10,378 nt of DNA from Saccoglossus kowalevskii (taxonomy: Eukaryota > Hemichordata > Enteropneusta > Harrimaniidae), in assembly GCF_000003605.2 (NCBI RefSeq), contig NW_003155736.1:219278-229655 (forward strand), read 5' to 3'. The position numbers were made by a program, and so were the translations under genes. Within the stretch, counting starts at the first letter, position 1. The number at the start of each line of letters is the position of its first letter. Shown here piece after piece: positions 1 to 7,663 of this stretch. The notes under the pieces are model-generated. The model had not been told where the DNA came from. It worked only from the letters and a program-made list of their open reading frames with translations, and did not search any database.

Positions 1-367
1 GCAGCATGTAACCCATTTAAAAAAAAGAAAAAATACTTCCAACAAAAATGTAAAATTACTTTTGAAGGCGCCATGCCCACTACAGGTTAGACAAACACAA
101 CGCGACTCAGATGTGACACAAGCACTGTTCCTGTATCATATGCAACATACCAGTATTTGAGTTCACAGCGCAATTTAGGCGTCACATGCCTTACACCATT
201 GGTTTGGATTGCCTATGCATTTTACCGATGTGAGTGCAAGTACTCAGTGGACTAAACATAACATGCATTATTACTATGTATTGAAATGATATGTTAATAT
301 TTCAAGGTAGCGCATGTACATTATGCATCCCATATGTAGTATTACTGTGATATTATTACACACTCAC
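1..367. other. No gene seen; probable intron after LDLa-C
   Basis: AT-rich, with no further LDLa cysteine pattern and no convincing acceptor-exon-donor set on the minus strand. A T-rich acceptor-like string (ctaacctgtag, minus, near 87) leads only into low-complexity codons. If the gene model is right this is the start of the intron following LDLa-C. Confidence 0.5.
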
Positions 368-478
368 ATTCCTTTTCATCACTGCCATCGTTACATTCAT
401 TGTCGCCATCACAGAGATAATTAACGGGTATACAGCGCCCATTATCAAGACAGCTGAACTCCTTTTTCTCCTTGCATA
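368..478 (-). CDS. LDL-receptor class A module exon (LDLa-C)
   Basis: A 111-bp exon coding a canonical LDLa module. The acceptor is tattttatttgtag|TA, entered in phase 1. Cysteine spacing is 8-6-7-6-9 ([41 protein letters not shown]). The NDGSDE calcium motif is textbook; the residue before Cys5 is Glu for Asp. The best donor is GGAAT|GTGAGT at 368/367, which keeps phase 1 but splits the last cysteine codon as T|GT, so the next exon would have to start with GT or GC to restore it. Weaker alternative donors a few bases downstream (GAGT|GTGTAA, GTGT|GTAATA) would keep the cysteine whole. About 2 kb separates it from LDLa-B, an interval carrying mobile-element debris. The gene continues to lower coordinates, outside the window. 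Confidence 0.9.
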
Positions 479-1029
479 CTACAAATAAAATATACACCCA
501 ACATTAGTTTTACGTTCACGTTGCTTTGCGAACAATGCATACTTTTATTGTGTCGTGTGTTACATGTGAGTGGTATGGTACATTGCCTAGGCTGGTAGGA
601 TTCATGGCAAATAGGTAATGATATTCTGAATTAATATATCACTGTTATCAACGCGATATAAACTAGAATGTCATAATTGGTAGCATTGTCATTCGAAGTG
701 CTGGTAGGACCAATTGCAAGAAATACATACAGTAACAAAGACATTGTTATGTTGCAACTCGTCAATGTGTGTGCACCCAATGACAGGAACACAGATTGAA
801 AAGAAAACAACATGTCAACACACTTAAATAGCACAAAGATAAAATACCTGAAAATAAAACAAAACAAACATGCATTTTGAGCAATGTCTCTCTGACCACG
901 TTGTAATATATTGTATTGCATGGACGATTAGGTGATTGGTCGGATTGTCATATTTGTATGGGTTTAAACTTTCTGAGTAGCAAGTGTGTCATGAATTCTT
1001 ATTATGTATCTTTATTTTCATTTGTATAA
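479..1029. other. No gene seen; probable intron sequence
   Basis: Part of the interval between LDLa-C and LDLa-B. The 96-codon minus-strand open frame at 631..921 has no recognisable domain, is rich in Phe/Leu/Ile as expected of AT-rich DNA, and lacks convincing splice sites. Confidence 0.5.
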
Positions 1030-1313
1030 GTGACTTTGCGACGTGCGCCCTCTGTGGCAGAATTAATACAGACAGGTGGGGCTAAGATGGCGGAGTAGGT
1101 AGCGAGGAGTGGTAGTGGGTAAAGTCGGAGTCTTCAGCGAATGGTATTGAGGCGAGTTACCGGAACTACTGATTAGTTAAGGTAGACTTTAGTGAAATTT
1201 TGGGCGTGGCCCATGTCATTAGGGATAGCCTGTTTTAAAGGCAAACGGGACAGAGCTGTTCGCGCAATTATTGTTGGGCGTGTATTTTGCATTGTGTCAT
1301 ACTGATCGCTTAT
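1030..1313. other. GC-richer block of unknown origin, with YY1-like and CTCF-like strings
   Basis: Clearly richer in G and C than its surroundings, with several CpGs. It holds AAGATGGCGG at 1084..1093, identical to a common YY1 core, and gcgccctctgtggca at 1045..1059, which resembles a CTCF core one base short. The ATG inside the YY1 string is followed by a stop after three codons. It lies immediately left of the integrase fragment and could be part of a dispersed repeat, an unannotated 5' exon, or a regulatory element. No coding homology recognised. Confidence 0.3.
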
Positions 1314-1328
1314 AGCGTTCTGTGACAT

Positions 1329-1571
1329 ATGAAGTTCCCCCTTCAGAAGATTCCACTGATAGATGTACCATTCAAAAGGGTTGCTGTTGATTTAGTTTGT
1401 CCTATTTATCCCCCTAGTGAGAAAGGTCATAGATTTATTTTGACACTTTTATTTGGGGGATTAAACTTTAAAATCGCCAGACTAAGTTATAAAAAAACGG
1501 AGGGTCCGGACCCCAAGAACCCCCTCCCCCGAGATCCGCCACTGATAGTAGACTATGCTACCATGTATCCA
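1329..1571 (+). pseudogene. Ty3/gypsy-type retrotransposon integrase fragment
   Basis: A short piece of the pol polyprotein covering the start of the integrase catalytic core (rve fold), the enzyme that inserts retrotransposon cDNA. PLIDVPFKRVAVDLV, then a Cys where these elements usually have Gly, then PPSEKGHRFILTL, match the Metaviridae-type core including the first catalytic Asp. After a 99-bp insertion it resumes with VDYATMYP. The second Asp and Glu of the D,D-35-E triad, the zinc-binding N-terminus, reverse transcriptase, gag and LTRs are all absent. A stop at 1323..1325 lies just upstream. The fragment is inactive and antisense to the LDLa exons, inside their presumed 2-kb intron. Homology ends at 1571; the following codons to 1607 do not match. 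Confidence 0.8.
1449..1547. mobile_element. 99-bp in-frame insertion in the integrase, with a hAT-like terminus
   Basis: The integrase motif normally read as ILTL followed directly by VDYAT is interrupted by exactly 33 codons. The inserted DNA is unlike its flanks: a GGGTCCGGACCCC palindrome, C-runs, and at its right end gatccgccactg (1533..1544), the reverse complement of the CAGTGGCGGATC terminus common among non-autonomous hAT elements. No matching left terminus or 8-bp target duplication is visible, so it may be a deleted copy. The family assignment is from memory of the terminal motif. Confidence 0.5.
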
Positions 1572-1841
1572 GCGTTCTGTGACAAAGTGCCTGCTACATT
1601 ATCCTAATACGCATCCGGCCATGCATTTAAATTTACTACAAATTCGTATATAGTGCCTTGTGTTAATATATTCACATCCCGGCTCATCGATAAATTTATC
1701 TGTGCTTTCAATTATTCCCCATTCGATCGCCATCCGAAAACTTGGACTTATGAATTGTCCTCATGCTTGAACCGATTCACACTTCACACATACATCCTAC
1801 ATAGCATTATACATATTGCACATCAATTTGTTTCACGATCT

Positions 1842-2110
1842 GATTCAATGGCCGAATGGCGACCGTTTTGGTGCTGAAAAACCATCGAAATAAACATTTT
1901 CTCGGCTGTTTACAGATGGATTTTGTTCAAACTTGGTACATACAATTGGACATTATTGGACTTTGAATGCACTCATTCTGTTTTTCAGAACGGATTCAAA
2001 ACGGCCAACTGGTGGCCATTTTGTTTTAATGAATGCAGTTGTAGTGCCATATCTCTCAATATGACTAAGTACTCGTTTGACGAGCAGATACAAGATGACT
2101 GAATGTTAAA
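1842..2110. repeat. Diverged copy of the ~150-bp repeat family
   Basis: Two related blocks, gattcaatggccgaatgg at 1842 and gattcaaaacggccaactgg at 1993, lie about 152 bp apart, with acttggtacat at 1931 between them. The same acttggtacat core marks each unit of the array at 3990..4740, and the spacing agrees with that array's period. No coding content. Confidence 0.5.
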
Positions 2111-2492
2111 AAATCTTAATAATCAAGCATCATCTTCTGGATCCATATCTCTGACATGTTCAAACTACTGTAAACGAAATTATATATACACGATTACTTG
2201 ATAAACTTAGTAAAGATACCTCACACAAACCTACATAATCATTTTGACATCCATCTCTACTTGGTTTTTTAGAATATTTGCATATTTTTGTATGGTCGTA
2301 TGATGTATGACTTTGAATTTGAGACAAACTGTCAAACAGTAGTCCAGAATTGACATATAAAATGGTGTTACAATGTTATACCATTTTGTCACTCGACACA
2401 ATTTACCACAAAAATGTGTACAGTGCATGTGACCCCGTGTTTTTTGACAATCTAAATCATCAGAAGCAAGTATATAATGTTACTTTTCCTAC
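2111..2492. other. No gene seen; probable intron after LDLa-B
   Basis: AT-rich, no repeats or domains recognised. The minus-strand frame at 2231..2428 has no domain or splice support. Confidence 0.5.
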
Positions 2493-2615
2493 CACAATCG
2501 TTTTCATCTTCACCATCATAGCAATCCAAATTCCGATCACACTGAAACTTAAGCTTGATGCAAACTCCCATATTACTGCCAGAAGAACACCTAAATTGTG
2601 CACTGCCACATCTAC
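2493..2615 (-). CDS. LDL-receptor class A module exon (LDLa-B)
   Basis: A second 123-bp, phase 1-1 exon coding one LDLa module. The acceptor is ttctatatttacag|GT; the donor is TGTG|GTAGGA, weaker than the other donors in this window. Cysteine spacing is 7-9-7-6-9 (CGSAQFRC, CSSGSNMGVC, CIKLKFQC, CDRNLDC, CYDGEDENDC). The Phe before Cys2, the Asp residues flanking Cys4 and Cys5 and the acidic DGEDE calcium site are present; the usual Gly after the first Asp is Arg and the usual Ser of SDE is Glu. Linker to LDLa-A is only four residues (RYGR). Splicing to LDLa-C at 478 would leave a single Val between the last cysteine here and the first of LDLa-C. Confidence 0.92.
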
Positions 2616-2705
2616 CTGTAAATATAGAATTATTTCCTTCATATGTGTCACCCAGTTCTTTCGTAATGTCAGTAACGAATCGATGTACCATTGCGTCATA
2701 CTCAC
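2616..2705 (-). other. 90-bp intron between LDLa-A and LDLa-B, stop-free and in frame
   Basis: Begins gtgagtatgacg and ends ttctatatttacag on the minus strand. Its length is a multiple of three and the LDLa-A frame runs through it without a stop, so retention would insert 30 residues (from GEYDAMVHRF to the TGR before the next cysteine) between the two modules instead of truncating the protein. That peptide has no cysteine and no LDLa character, which supports it being normally spliced out. Confidence 0.8.
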
Positions 2706-2828
2706 CATATCTACATCCGATCTCGTCGCTTCTGTCCCGACAGTTATCATATCCATCACACTGAAGGTAGCTCTTAATGCATCCTGTGTTGTTACATGCG
2801 AAGTCATTGGGCATACATCCTCTGTCAT
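2706..2828 (-). CDS. LDL-receptor class A module exon (LDLa-A)
   Basis: A 123-bp exon coding exactly one LDLa domain, a calcium-stabilised cysteine-rich extracellular module used for ligand binding. The acceptor is tttttcaatacattcatag|AT; the donor is TATG|GTGAGT. Both ends are phase 1, the usual arrangement for shuffled LDLa exons. Cysteine spacing is 7-5-7-6-9 residues (CMPNDFAC, CNNTGC, CIKSYLQC, CDGYDNC, CRDRSDEIGC), matching the family. The Phe before Cys2, Ile after Cys3, the Asp after Cys4 and the SDE calcium-ligand motif are present; the residue before Cys5 is Asn instead of the usual Asp. It joins in frame to LDLa-B across a 90-bp intron and can join in frame to DEG/ENaC exon 2 upstream, giving an Asp codon at the junction. 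Plus-strand open frames over this interval are shadows. Confidence 0.92.
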
Positions 2829-3989
2829 CTATGAATGTATTGAAAAAATTAAACTTACAAAGTACATGACTGCGACTGTGAGCGTCACACAATCGGTAAT
2901 CGAAATGGTTTTGCGTGACTGAAGGTATACTACACTGTGTGCAAAGTAAGAATCGGAAATTTTCCTGATTGAACACAACTCATCTAATTTGTATTAAATT
3001 GCTTGCCCTCAATTAGGTCATCCCCTTTGTTCAATGGCTTTATTTTCCACGCCTTATGTTTAAAGGTCATAATGTTGATGTCCAAGCGAATCCATGAATA
3101 CTGGAGCAACTGAAAAATGGTAAATTAATTGTACACGCAAACAGACAGAACATTATCACAACATAAAACGCAGATTTTGAATTCGTTATTACGACAATCG
3201 CTCGCTAAGGCAGGCATACACGCTACCTTCCACGCCACACTCACTGCACCAAAAGACGCCGTTCGAAATGACTTATGGTGAACACCATTCCACAGATGGT
3301 AATGTACTGCTATGTAGTATTTCCCAATCATTCAGACTTCTGCCTTATTGATTAAGGAATAACGCGCCTGAAGATTCGTCTGTCCAATTGGATGCAGTCG
3401 CATATTTTAACACATGTCAAAACTCACCACATCTCAATACATCCACGGTAACGAACAGGTTAACAGTTGAACCGCATTCTTGAATGAGTTGACGTTGACA
3501 CGACATGTCATGACAGGAAACTGGGAATGACAGTTTTCATTCTCCCTTAGCCAGTACTACCATATGCTATTTTCATTGTTCACTGTGACATCTCGCAGAA
3601 TGCCCGAAAACAATCTCGCAAAAAAATGAATGATTTGTTTTTGAATTTGGATTTCGCTATTTTATATAGTTCAATGCCGAAATGCCTATTTTACAGAGGG
3701 GAATATGGCGTTGAGTTATCCTTATAATTGGCCATCATCAATTACATATCACATCATTAACTGTGGAAATAAACCCTAACATTGTTGAATCCAACGCAAT
3801 GTTTTGAAGCCAAGACGCTATAAGTTTTGTTTATCCTGTTTGAACGTTCGATTTCACGCAACACGCAGGAAAACTGTTTATCACTATTTGAATCCTCAAA
3901 TAGATAAAATTTCCTCTGTTTATGTGTATTGCATGGTCACAGTCGGAGTCTTTGGAGTTAGTGCATGTGTGTATGTTCCACTGATATCT
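2829..3989. other. No firm gene; possible intron upstream of LDLa-A
   Basis: Nothing convincing on either strand. The minus-strand frame at 3125..3331 includes DCRNNEFKIC, faintly LDLa-like but with wrong spacing. The plus-strand frame at 3804..4055 runs into the tandem array and has no domain. A perfect palindrome tgtcatgaca sits near 3507. Confidence 0.45.
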
Positions 3990-4740
3990 CGGGAACCAAT
4001 TATCAGATTAATGAAACTTGGTACATACTCTAGGATAATGCTAAGACCTGGTTAGTTTTTGGCTGAAATTACGTGCATATTAATTACCTAATTAGCAGTA
4101 TTAATTAACCAAAATTAAGCATTTACACTTGTTTCTATTTTAATATTAAACATATTTCAATAAACCTTGTACATACTCTAGCATAATGCTCAGACCTGAT
4201 TATTCTTTGGTTAAAATTCCATGTATATTAGTTGCTTAATTTGCATATTAATTAACTGATTTAAACTTTTTCATTTGTTTCTCATGTACTATTAAACAGA
4301 TTTCAATGAAACTTGGTACATACTCTAGGATAATTCTCAGACCTAAGTGCATGCATATCAATGACCAAATTTGAATAATAATTAGCCAATTTTAAGCGTT
4401 TTCATTTGTTTTCAAGTACCTTTCAACTGATTTTAATGAAGCATGGTACGTAGTTGCTTTTGAATAATAATGCATAAACTTAATTAGTTTTTGTTTAATA
4501 TCTGTGTATATTAATTACCTAATTTGCATATAAATTAGCCAATATTCAACTTTGCTAACAATATCACAACCACGCATCAGATTCAATAAAACTTGGTGCA
4601 TACACATGTAGATGCTTATAGATAAGCCATAACTCAATGACATGTTCAGTTTAAGGTTAAATTTTGTGTTTACTAATGACCTCATTTGCATAAATCAACC
4701 AATTTTTAGGTGCTCCATAAATATCTTGAGTACTACTAAT
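3990..4740. repeat. Tandem array of about five ~148-bp units
   Basis: The core 'aaacttggtacatactctaggat' or close variants recurs with its gtaca at 4021, 4169, 4316, 4446 and 4596, giving periods of 148, 147, 130 and 150 bp. A second conserved part of the unit, 'taattacctaatttgcatattaatta', follows about 65-100 bp later. Copies one to three are closest; four and five are diverged, and the fourth is about 18 bp short. The string atttgcat recurs at 4239, 4522 and 4684. Non-coding; a satellite-like or transposon-internal repeat. Confidence 0.8.
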
Positions 4741-5223
4741 CAAAAATCTTAATGACATTAGGCTTTTAGATAATCCACAGTTATGATTAATTAATTGAAC
4801 TATATTACTATACCTAACTTTAATGTACTGGATACTGTTGCAGATACGGTCATGCAACTAGTGCTTTAGTTTCGTTGTCTGACAAGATATATGACTAAAA
4901 TATTAAATCATCATAAATGGTCATTATTCCATGAAATATTTATAATTGTTAAACTATACTTGGAACCACCCTAGGAGAGTTCTTTCCATACTTTCTTCGA
5001 TTTGTATCTGGCTATAGTTTTCTATAGCTGACCAGCTACACCAGAACGGACATATTTCGCATCTACCTCAACCCCATGCAACAAAAATTGATACTATGTG
5101 TTCATTATGGTCCATTTCTCCTCGACGAACAAGTACATAAATGAAAATTTAGTCAAAGACGAGAAAACTGCACAAGAAATTTGCCGTATTTACACGTATC
5201 GGCAATGCAAGCTGACATGCGAC
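4741..5223. other. No gene seen; small hairpin and a minus-strand open stretch
   Basis: Contains a perfect hairpin gctatagttttctatagc at 5011..5028 (7-bp stem, 4-base loop) and a 6-bp inverted repeat ttgccg/cggcaa at 5181..5205. A 37-codon minus-strand open stretch at 4957..5067 is rich in Cys and Trp but matches no family I know. Confidence 0.4.
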
Positions 5224-5264
5224 TTCCCCTTCTGACGTCACAAGGGGAATTTCAGTATGCAAAT
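5224..5264. promoter_or_regulatory. CRE-centred palindrome next to an octamer motif
   Basis: 5224..5249 is a 26-bp palindrome with one mismatched pair: arms ttcccctt and aaggggaa around TGACGTCA (5233..5240), the full cAMP-response element bound by CREB/ATF bZIP dimers. Seven bases further, ATGCAAAT at 5257..5264 is the canonical octamer for POU-domain factors. Inference: an intronic enhancer. Either site alone could arise by chance; the symmetric arms and close spacing make the pair more notable. Confidence 0.35.
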
Positions 5265-6780
5265 AAGAAGCTAATGAGGAGCCTCGTTTTAAAATATGCA
5301 AAAATAAAGTTACCGTAGATTGAGTTTTTCACCTAAAAAAATAATTCTTGCTTAGAAACATAAAAATTATTAATATTTATGTAACAATGGATAATTTTAG
5401 GCGTGAAAATAGCAGCCATTTCACAGGCACTTTAAAAACAACATTATCAATTCAGGTAGGATGCACTGCAAGTTACATAGATGTGTTTGCGTCTGTTTTC
5501 ACAAACTTTTTCTCTGCCAGGTATTTCTGTTATGTCTTGTATATTTGTTCATCGTCTAATATATTCAAGTCATATTGTATTCTCACCTATAATGTACACT
5601 AAATACACGCCCAACTATTCGCATTGGTGCATAACCTAATCATAAATTAATTTTAATCGTATCCTTCGCTTATGCATGGCTTAAGGTAATCATGTGAGCT
5701 ACATATAGCAATTAATATAACGGTAGCAATTCATTGTGTAATAACTATTATGTCAATTTCCATAACCATAAAAGTGAATATATTTATGAAATAATAGCCA
5801 TTGGTCTCTACTTTACGTTGCACTTATTAGACAAGTACAGGTAAATGAGTGCACCGTGTAAAAAAAAACGTTTCCTTTTATGGCTGTTGATTTCTTATCT
5901 GAACTAAGCAAGGGTTTTTAGTAGCGTATATAAGAAGTCCCCGGGGAAAATTAGCATATTCGGTGGAAGATAATAACCAAGCGTACGAGATGTTTTATAT
6001 CCTGTTGTTATTTGTAAATTTCCAATTGTTGTCTTTGATGAAACTGTTATCTTGATAAGAATTCATGTTCTCTTTTATATTATGAAAAATGTTATGCACC
6101 CATTTTCGCAAGAATTAGTTATATAATGATTCCCTCGCAGAGTTTGGGTTTTATTTCTACAAACTGACATTTTGATATGACATTTTCAATGGTCAGTATA
6201 AGCCCGCCACGCATTGCGCGTTCAAGATTTTGTATTTAAAATTGCAGTGCTAAAACTTACTCCATAGACCATGGCATAGATGGACAGATGCATTTTAGTA
6301 TACTTCAATGAACTGGCGGAATAAATGCATCTTTTTTCATTACACAGACTAAATGACGGGGTCTCGGCATCCAAAGAATGTCATTTCCGCAGCAACATTT
6401 TCTTTCGTTTTTGATCTGGGTTTTCGAAGCTTCTCAAATCTACACGGTTTGTTTTTCCTACGTGTTGATCCTACACAGAAACGACACCTCGACGTTCACA
6501 TAGTTTTTAATATTAGTTTTACAAGAATGTAACTTTGGACGTTTTATTATCTTGTGACACTCTGCTCAATACACACTTTTAATTGTCTTATACGTAACCT
6601 GGTCAGTGCGAAGAATATACGCGAATATTAGTTCGTCGCTTTGCTAGGTGATTATCACCCACTAAATATGTAAATTTTACCAGAAGGCTCTTCCACTAAC
6701 GAATACCACTGCTCGTTTATAACCCCCTAATCCAATTGAATAGACCTAATTTATTCATTTTATTCCATTTATTTACTTAC
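5265..6780. other. No firm gene; two minus-strand open stretches of uncertain status
   Basis: Lies between DEG/ENaC exon 2 and the CRE cluster. 6261..6380 (minus) is open for 40 codons and ends at a consensus GTAAGT donor, but I find no acceptor in the phase needed after exon 2 and no family match. 5485..5592 (minus) reads with coding-like composition but has an internal stop. TATATAAG at 5927..5934 followed by CCCCGGGG at 5939..5946 on the plus strand looks like a core promoter, without any transcript evidence. Confidence 0.4.
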
Positions 6781-6922
6781 CATAGTATGGTAACACTATG
6801 TCGTCGTCCACTTTGTTGAGGTCCTTATGCTCGGATTTCTCGATGGCAGATTTTCTTAGTTTATTTGTATTGCATATACTGATACCTGGGAATTGCAAAT
6901 GTGACGCAGAAACTACTTTGAT
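6781..6922 (-). CDS. DEG/ENaC-family channel, second exon (start of extracellular domain)
   Basis: A 142-bp exon (47 codons plus one base). The acceptor is strong, a T-rich tract ending tttttttaacag, and the donor is consensus, TATG|GTAAGT. It starts in phase 0, matching exon 1, and ends in phase 1. The peptide opens IKVVSASHLQ and continues FPGISICNTNKLRKSAI, the signature just after TM1 in DEG/ENaC channels (family pattern FPAVTICNxNxxRxS, first palm strand), followed by a charged Lys/Asp/Glu-rich stretch ending VLPYY. It has no stop or frameshift. Spliced to exon 1 it gives the expected distance of about 15 residues between the end of TM1 and the FPxxxICN motif. It is too short for ordinary ORF calling, but motif, phase and both splice sites agree. 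The next exon must start in phase 1; the nearest convincing one downstream is the LDLa exon at 2706..2828. Confidence 0.85.
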
Positions 6923-7246
6923 CTGTTAAAAAAATAAATTTATTAATTAAAAAACCGAGTAGTGGTCATTTACCGGAAATCATACACCGGTGGGTGCATC
7001 TAAACAAAATTGTCCTATTCATTTATTTCACACAAAACGTTTAATTATTTATATGAACGTTCCCAGGCCGGATTTTAGGCAACACTTTTTCTGGTTACAC
7101 ATATTAATAGTAATATTATTAGACGAGTTGCAGTCTGTGTTTATACATGATTCATCGTACTGCAAGCCTCATACGTGTATCACTAGTCTACTGTGTGTTG
7201 CCGTGATAGGATAACACACTAAGTCCGTGTTTCGACTTGTGAATTT
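6923..7246. other. Intron 1 sequence, likely LINE 3' tail; no gene
   Basis: Within the 2000-bp intron between DEG/ENaC exons 1 and 2. The part next to 7246 follows the stop of the LINE fragment on the minus strand and may be its 3'UTR. The plus-strand frame at 6990..7214 has no domain. Confidence 0.5.
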
Positions 7247-7641
7247 CTATATTACGCACCTATTAGAACTATGTCGGCCGATATCTCTTGTAAATGAATG
7301 TACACTAGAAGCAGTCACAAGCGAAACTGAAAGGTTATTCCACTCTTGTACCGTTCTATTTGCAAAAACAAATTACTATACCTGTGTTCTACAAGGTAAC
7401 AGGTTCAATTTGAGTTGATTTAAATTTATAGTATACATTTCAGGACCAAAACCATTCACGCGGGATGATTACATTTCTGTGAACTATTTTTATAACACAT
7501 GAACTGTAATTCTTCTAATCTATAGATGTCTCAAACTGTATTGGCAAAGTCTAGTTTTGAAATAATTACACTGTTACACACTTTCATGATAGCATCTGAC
7601 TCGGAATGTTTCCGTATATAACCAAGTATTGTGTTACATTT
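7247..7641 (-). pseudogene. Non-LTR retrotransposon (LINE) reverse-transcriptase C-terminal remnant
   Basis: Two blocks on the minus strand match the end of LINE reverse transcriptases. Block one (7534..7641, 36 codons) reads NTILGYIRKH and later SKLDFANTV, matching the family's 'A.R.LGFI.R' and 'RPKLEYA..VWDP'; the expected Trp codon is TGA at 7533..7531, then D-I-Y and RLEELQ. Block two (7247..7369) reads ANRTVQEWNNL and VTASSVHSF, matching 'RTI..WN.LP...V.A.S...F', ending at TAG 7247..7249. A frameshift at a T-run near 7365 and stops between the blocks show it is dead. Spacing between blocks is shorter than usual. It has the same orientation as the host gene, inside intron 1. The clade is not resolved. 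Confidence 0.72.
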
Positions 7642-7652
7642 TTAGTTGCTAG

Positions 7653-7663
7653 TTTTTTTTTTT
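7653..7663. repeat. Homopolymer run, 11 T (11 A on minus strand)
   Basis: Sits immediately upstream, in minus-strand sense, of where recognisable LINE coding begins, and may mark an indel or rearrangement at that edge. Confidence 0.7.

Larger units (their letters stand above)
1314..1584. repeat. Pair of 14-bp direct repeats flanking the integrase fragment
   Basis: The string agcgttctgtgaca occurs exactly at 1314..1327 and 1571..1584. Recognisable integrase coding runs from about 1330 to 1571, so the copies sit at its two edges. This looks like a target-site duplication or repair microhomology; within the second copy the ORF stops resembling integrase. Confidence 0.6.

Noticed and set aside
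2350-2922. 190-codon plus-strand open frame, the longest in the window
   Set aside because: It is the antisense shadow of the two LDLa exons; its openness follows from their codon pattern. It has no domain of its own.
2452-2976. Minus-strand 174-codon frame taken as a single-exon protein
   Set aside because: Both LDLa modules in it have clear splice sites. The parts before 2828, between 2705 and 2616 and after 2493 are intron read through by chance, and the Met at 2976 is not the start.
3125-3331. Possible decayed LDLa (DCRNNEFKIC) on minus
   Set aside because: Only the first few positions resemble the module; later cysteine spacing and the SDE motif are missing.
1123-3952. 12-bp match agtcggagtctt at 1123 and 3941
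   Set aside because: A 12-mer repeated once in 10 kb is expected by chance, and the flanks do not align.
4957-5067. 37-codon Cys/Trp-rich minus-strand stretch starting GRCEICPFWC
   Set aside because: Begins after a possible phase-1 acceptor, but cysteine spacing is not LDLa, no phase-1 donor follows, and the hairpin inside suggests a dispersed repeat.
5348-5602. 84-codon plus-strand open frame and the opposite minus-strand reading
   Set aside because: The plus frame has no domain; the minus reading looks coding-like in composition but contains a stop and has no match that I recognise.
6261-6380. 40-codon minus-strand stretch ending at a GTAAGT donor, as a channel exon
   Set aside because: No acceptor in a phase compatible with exon 2, no family motif; it could still be a real exon of another isoform.
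6777-6793. 17-bp palindrome ttaccatagtatggtaa
   Set aside because: It is the end of DEG/ENaC exon 2 plus its GTAAGT donor; the symmetry is likely incidental.
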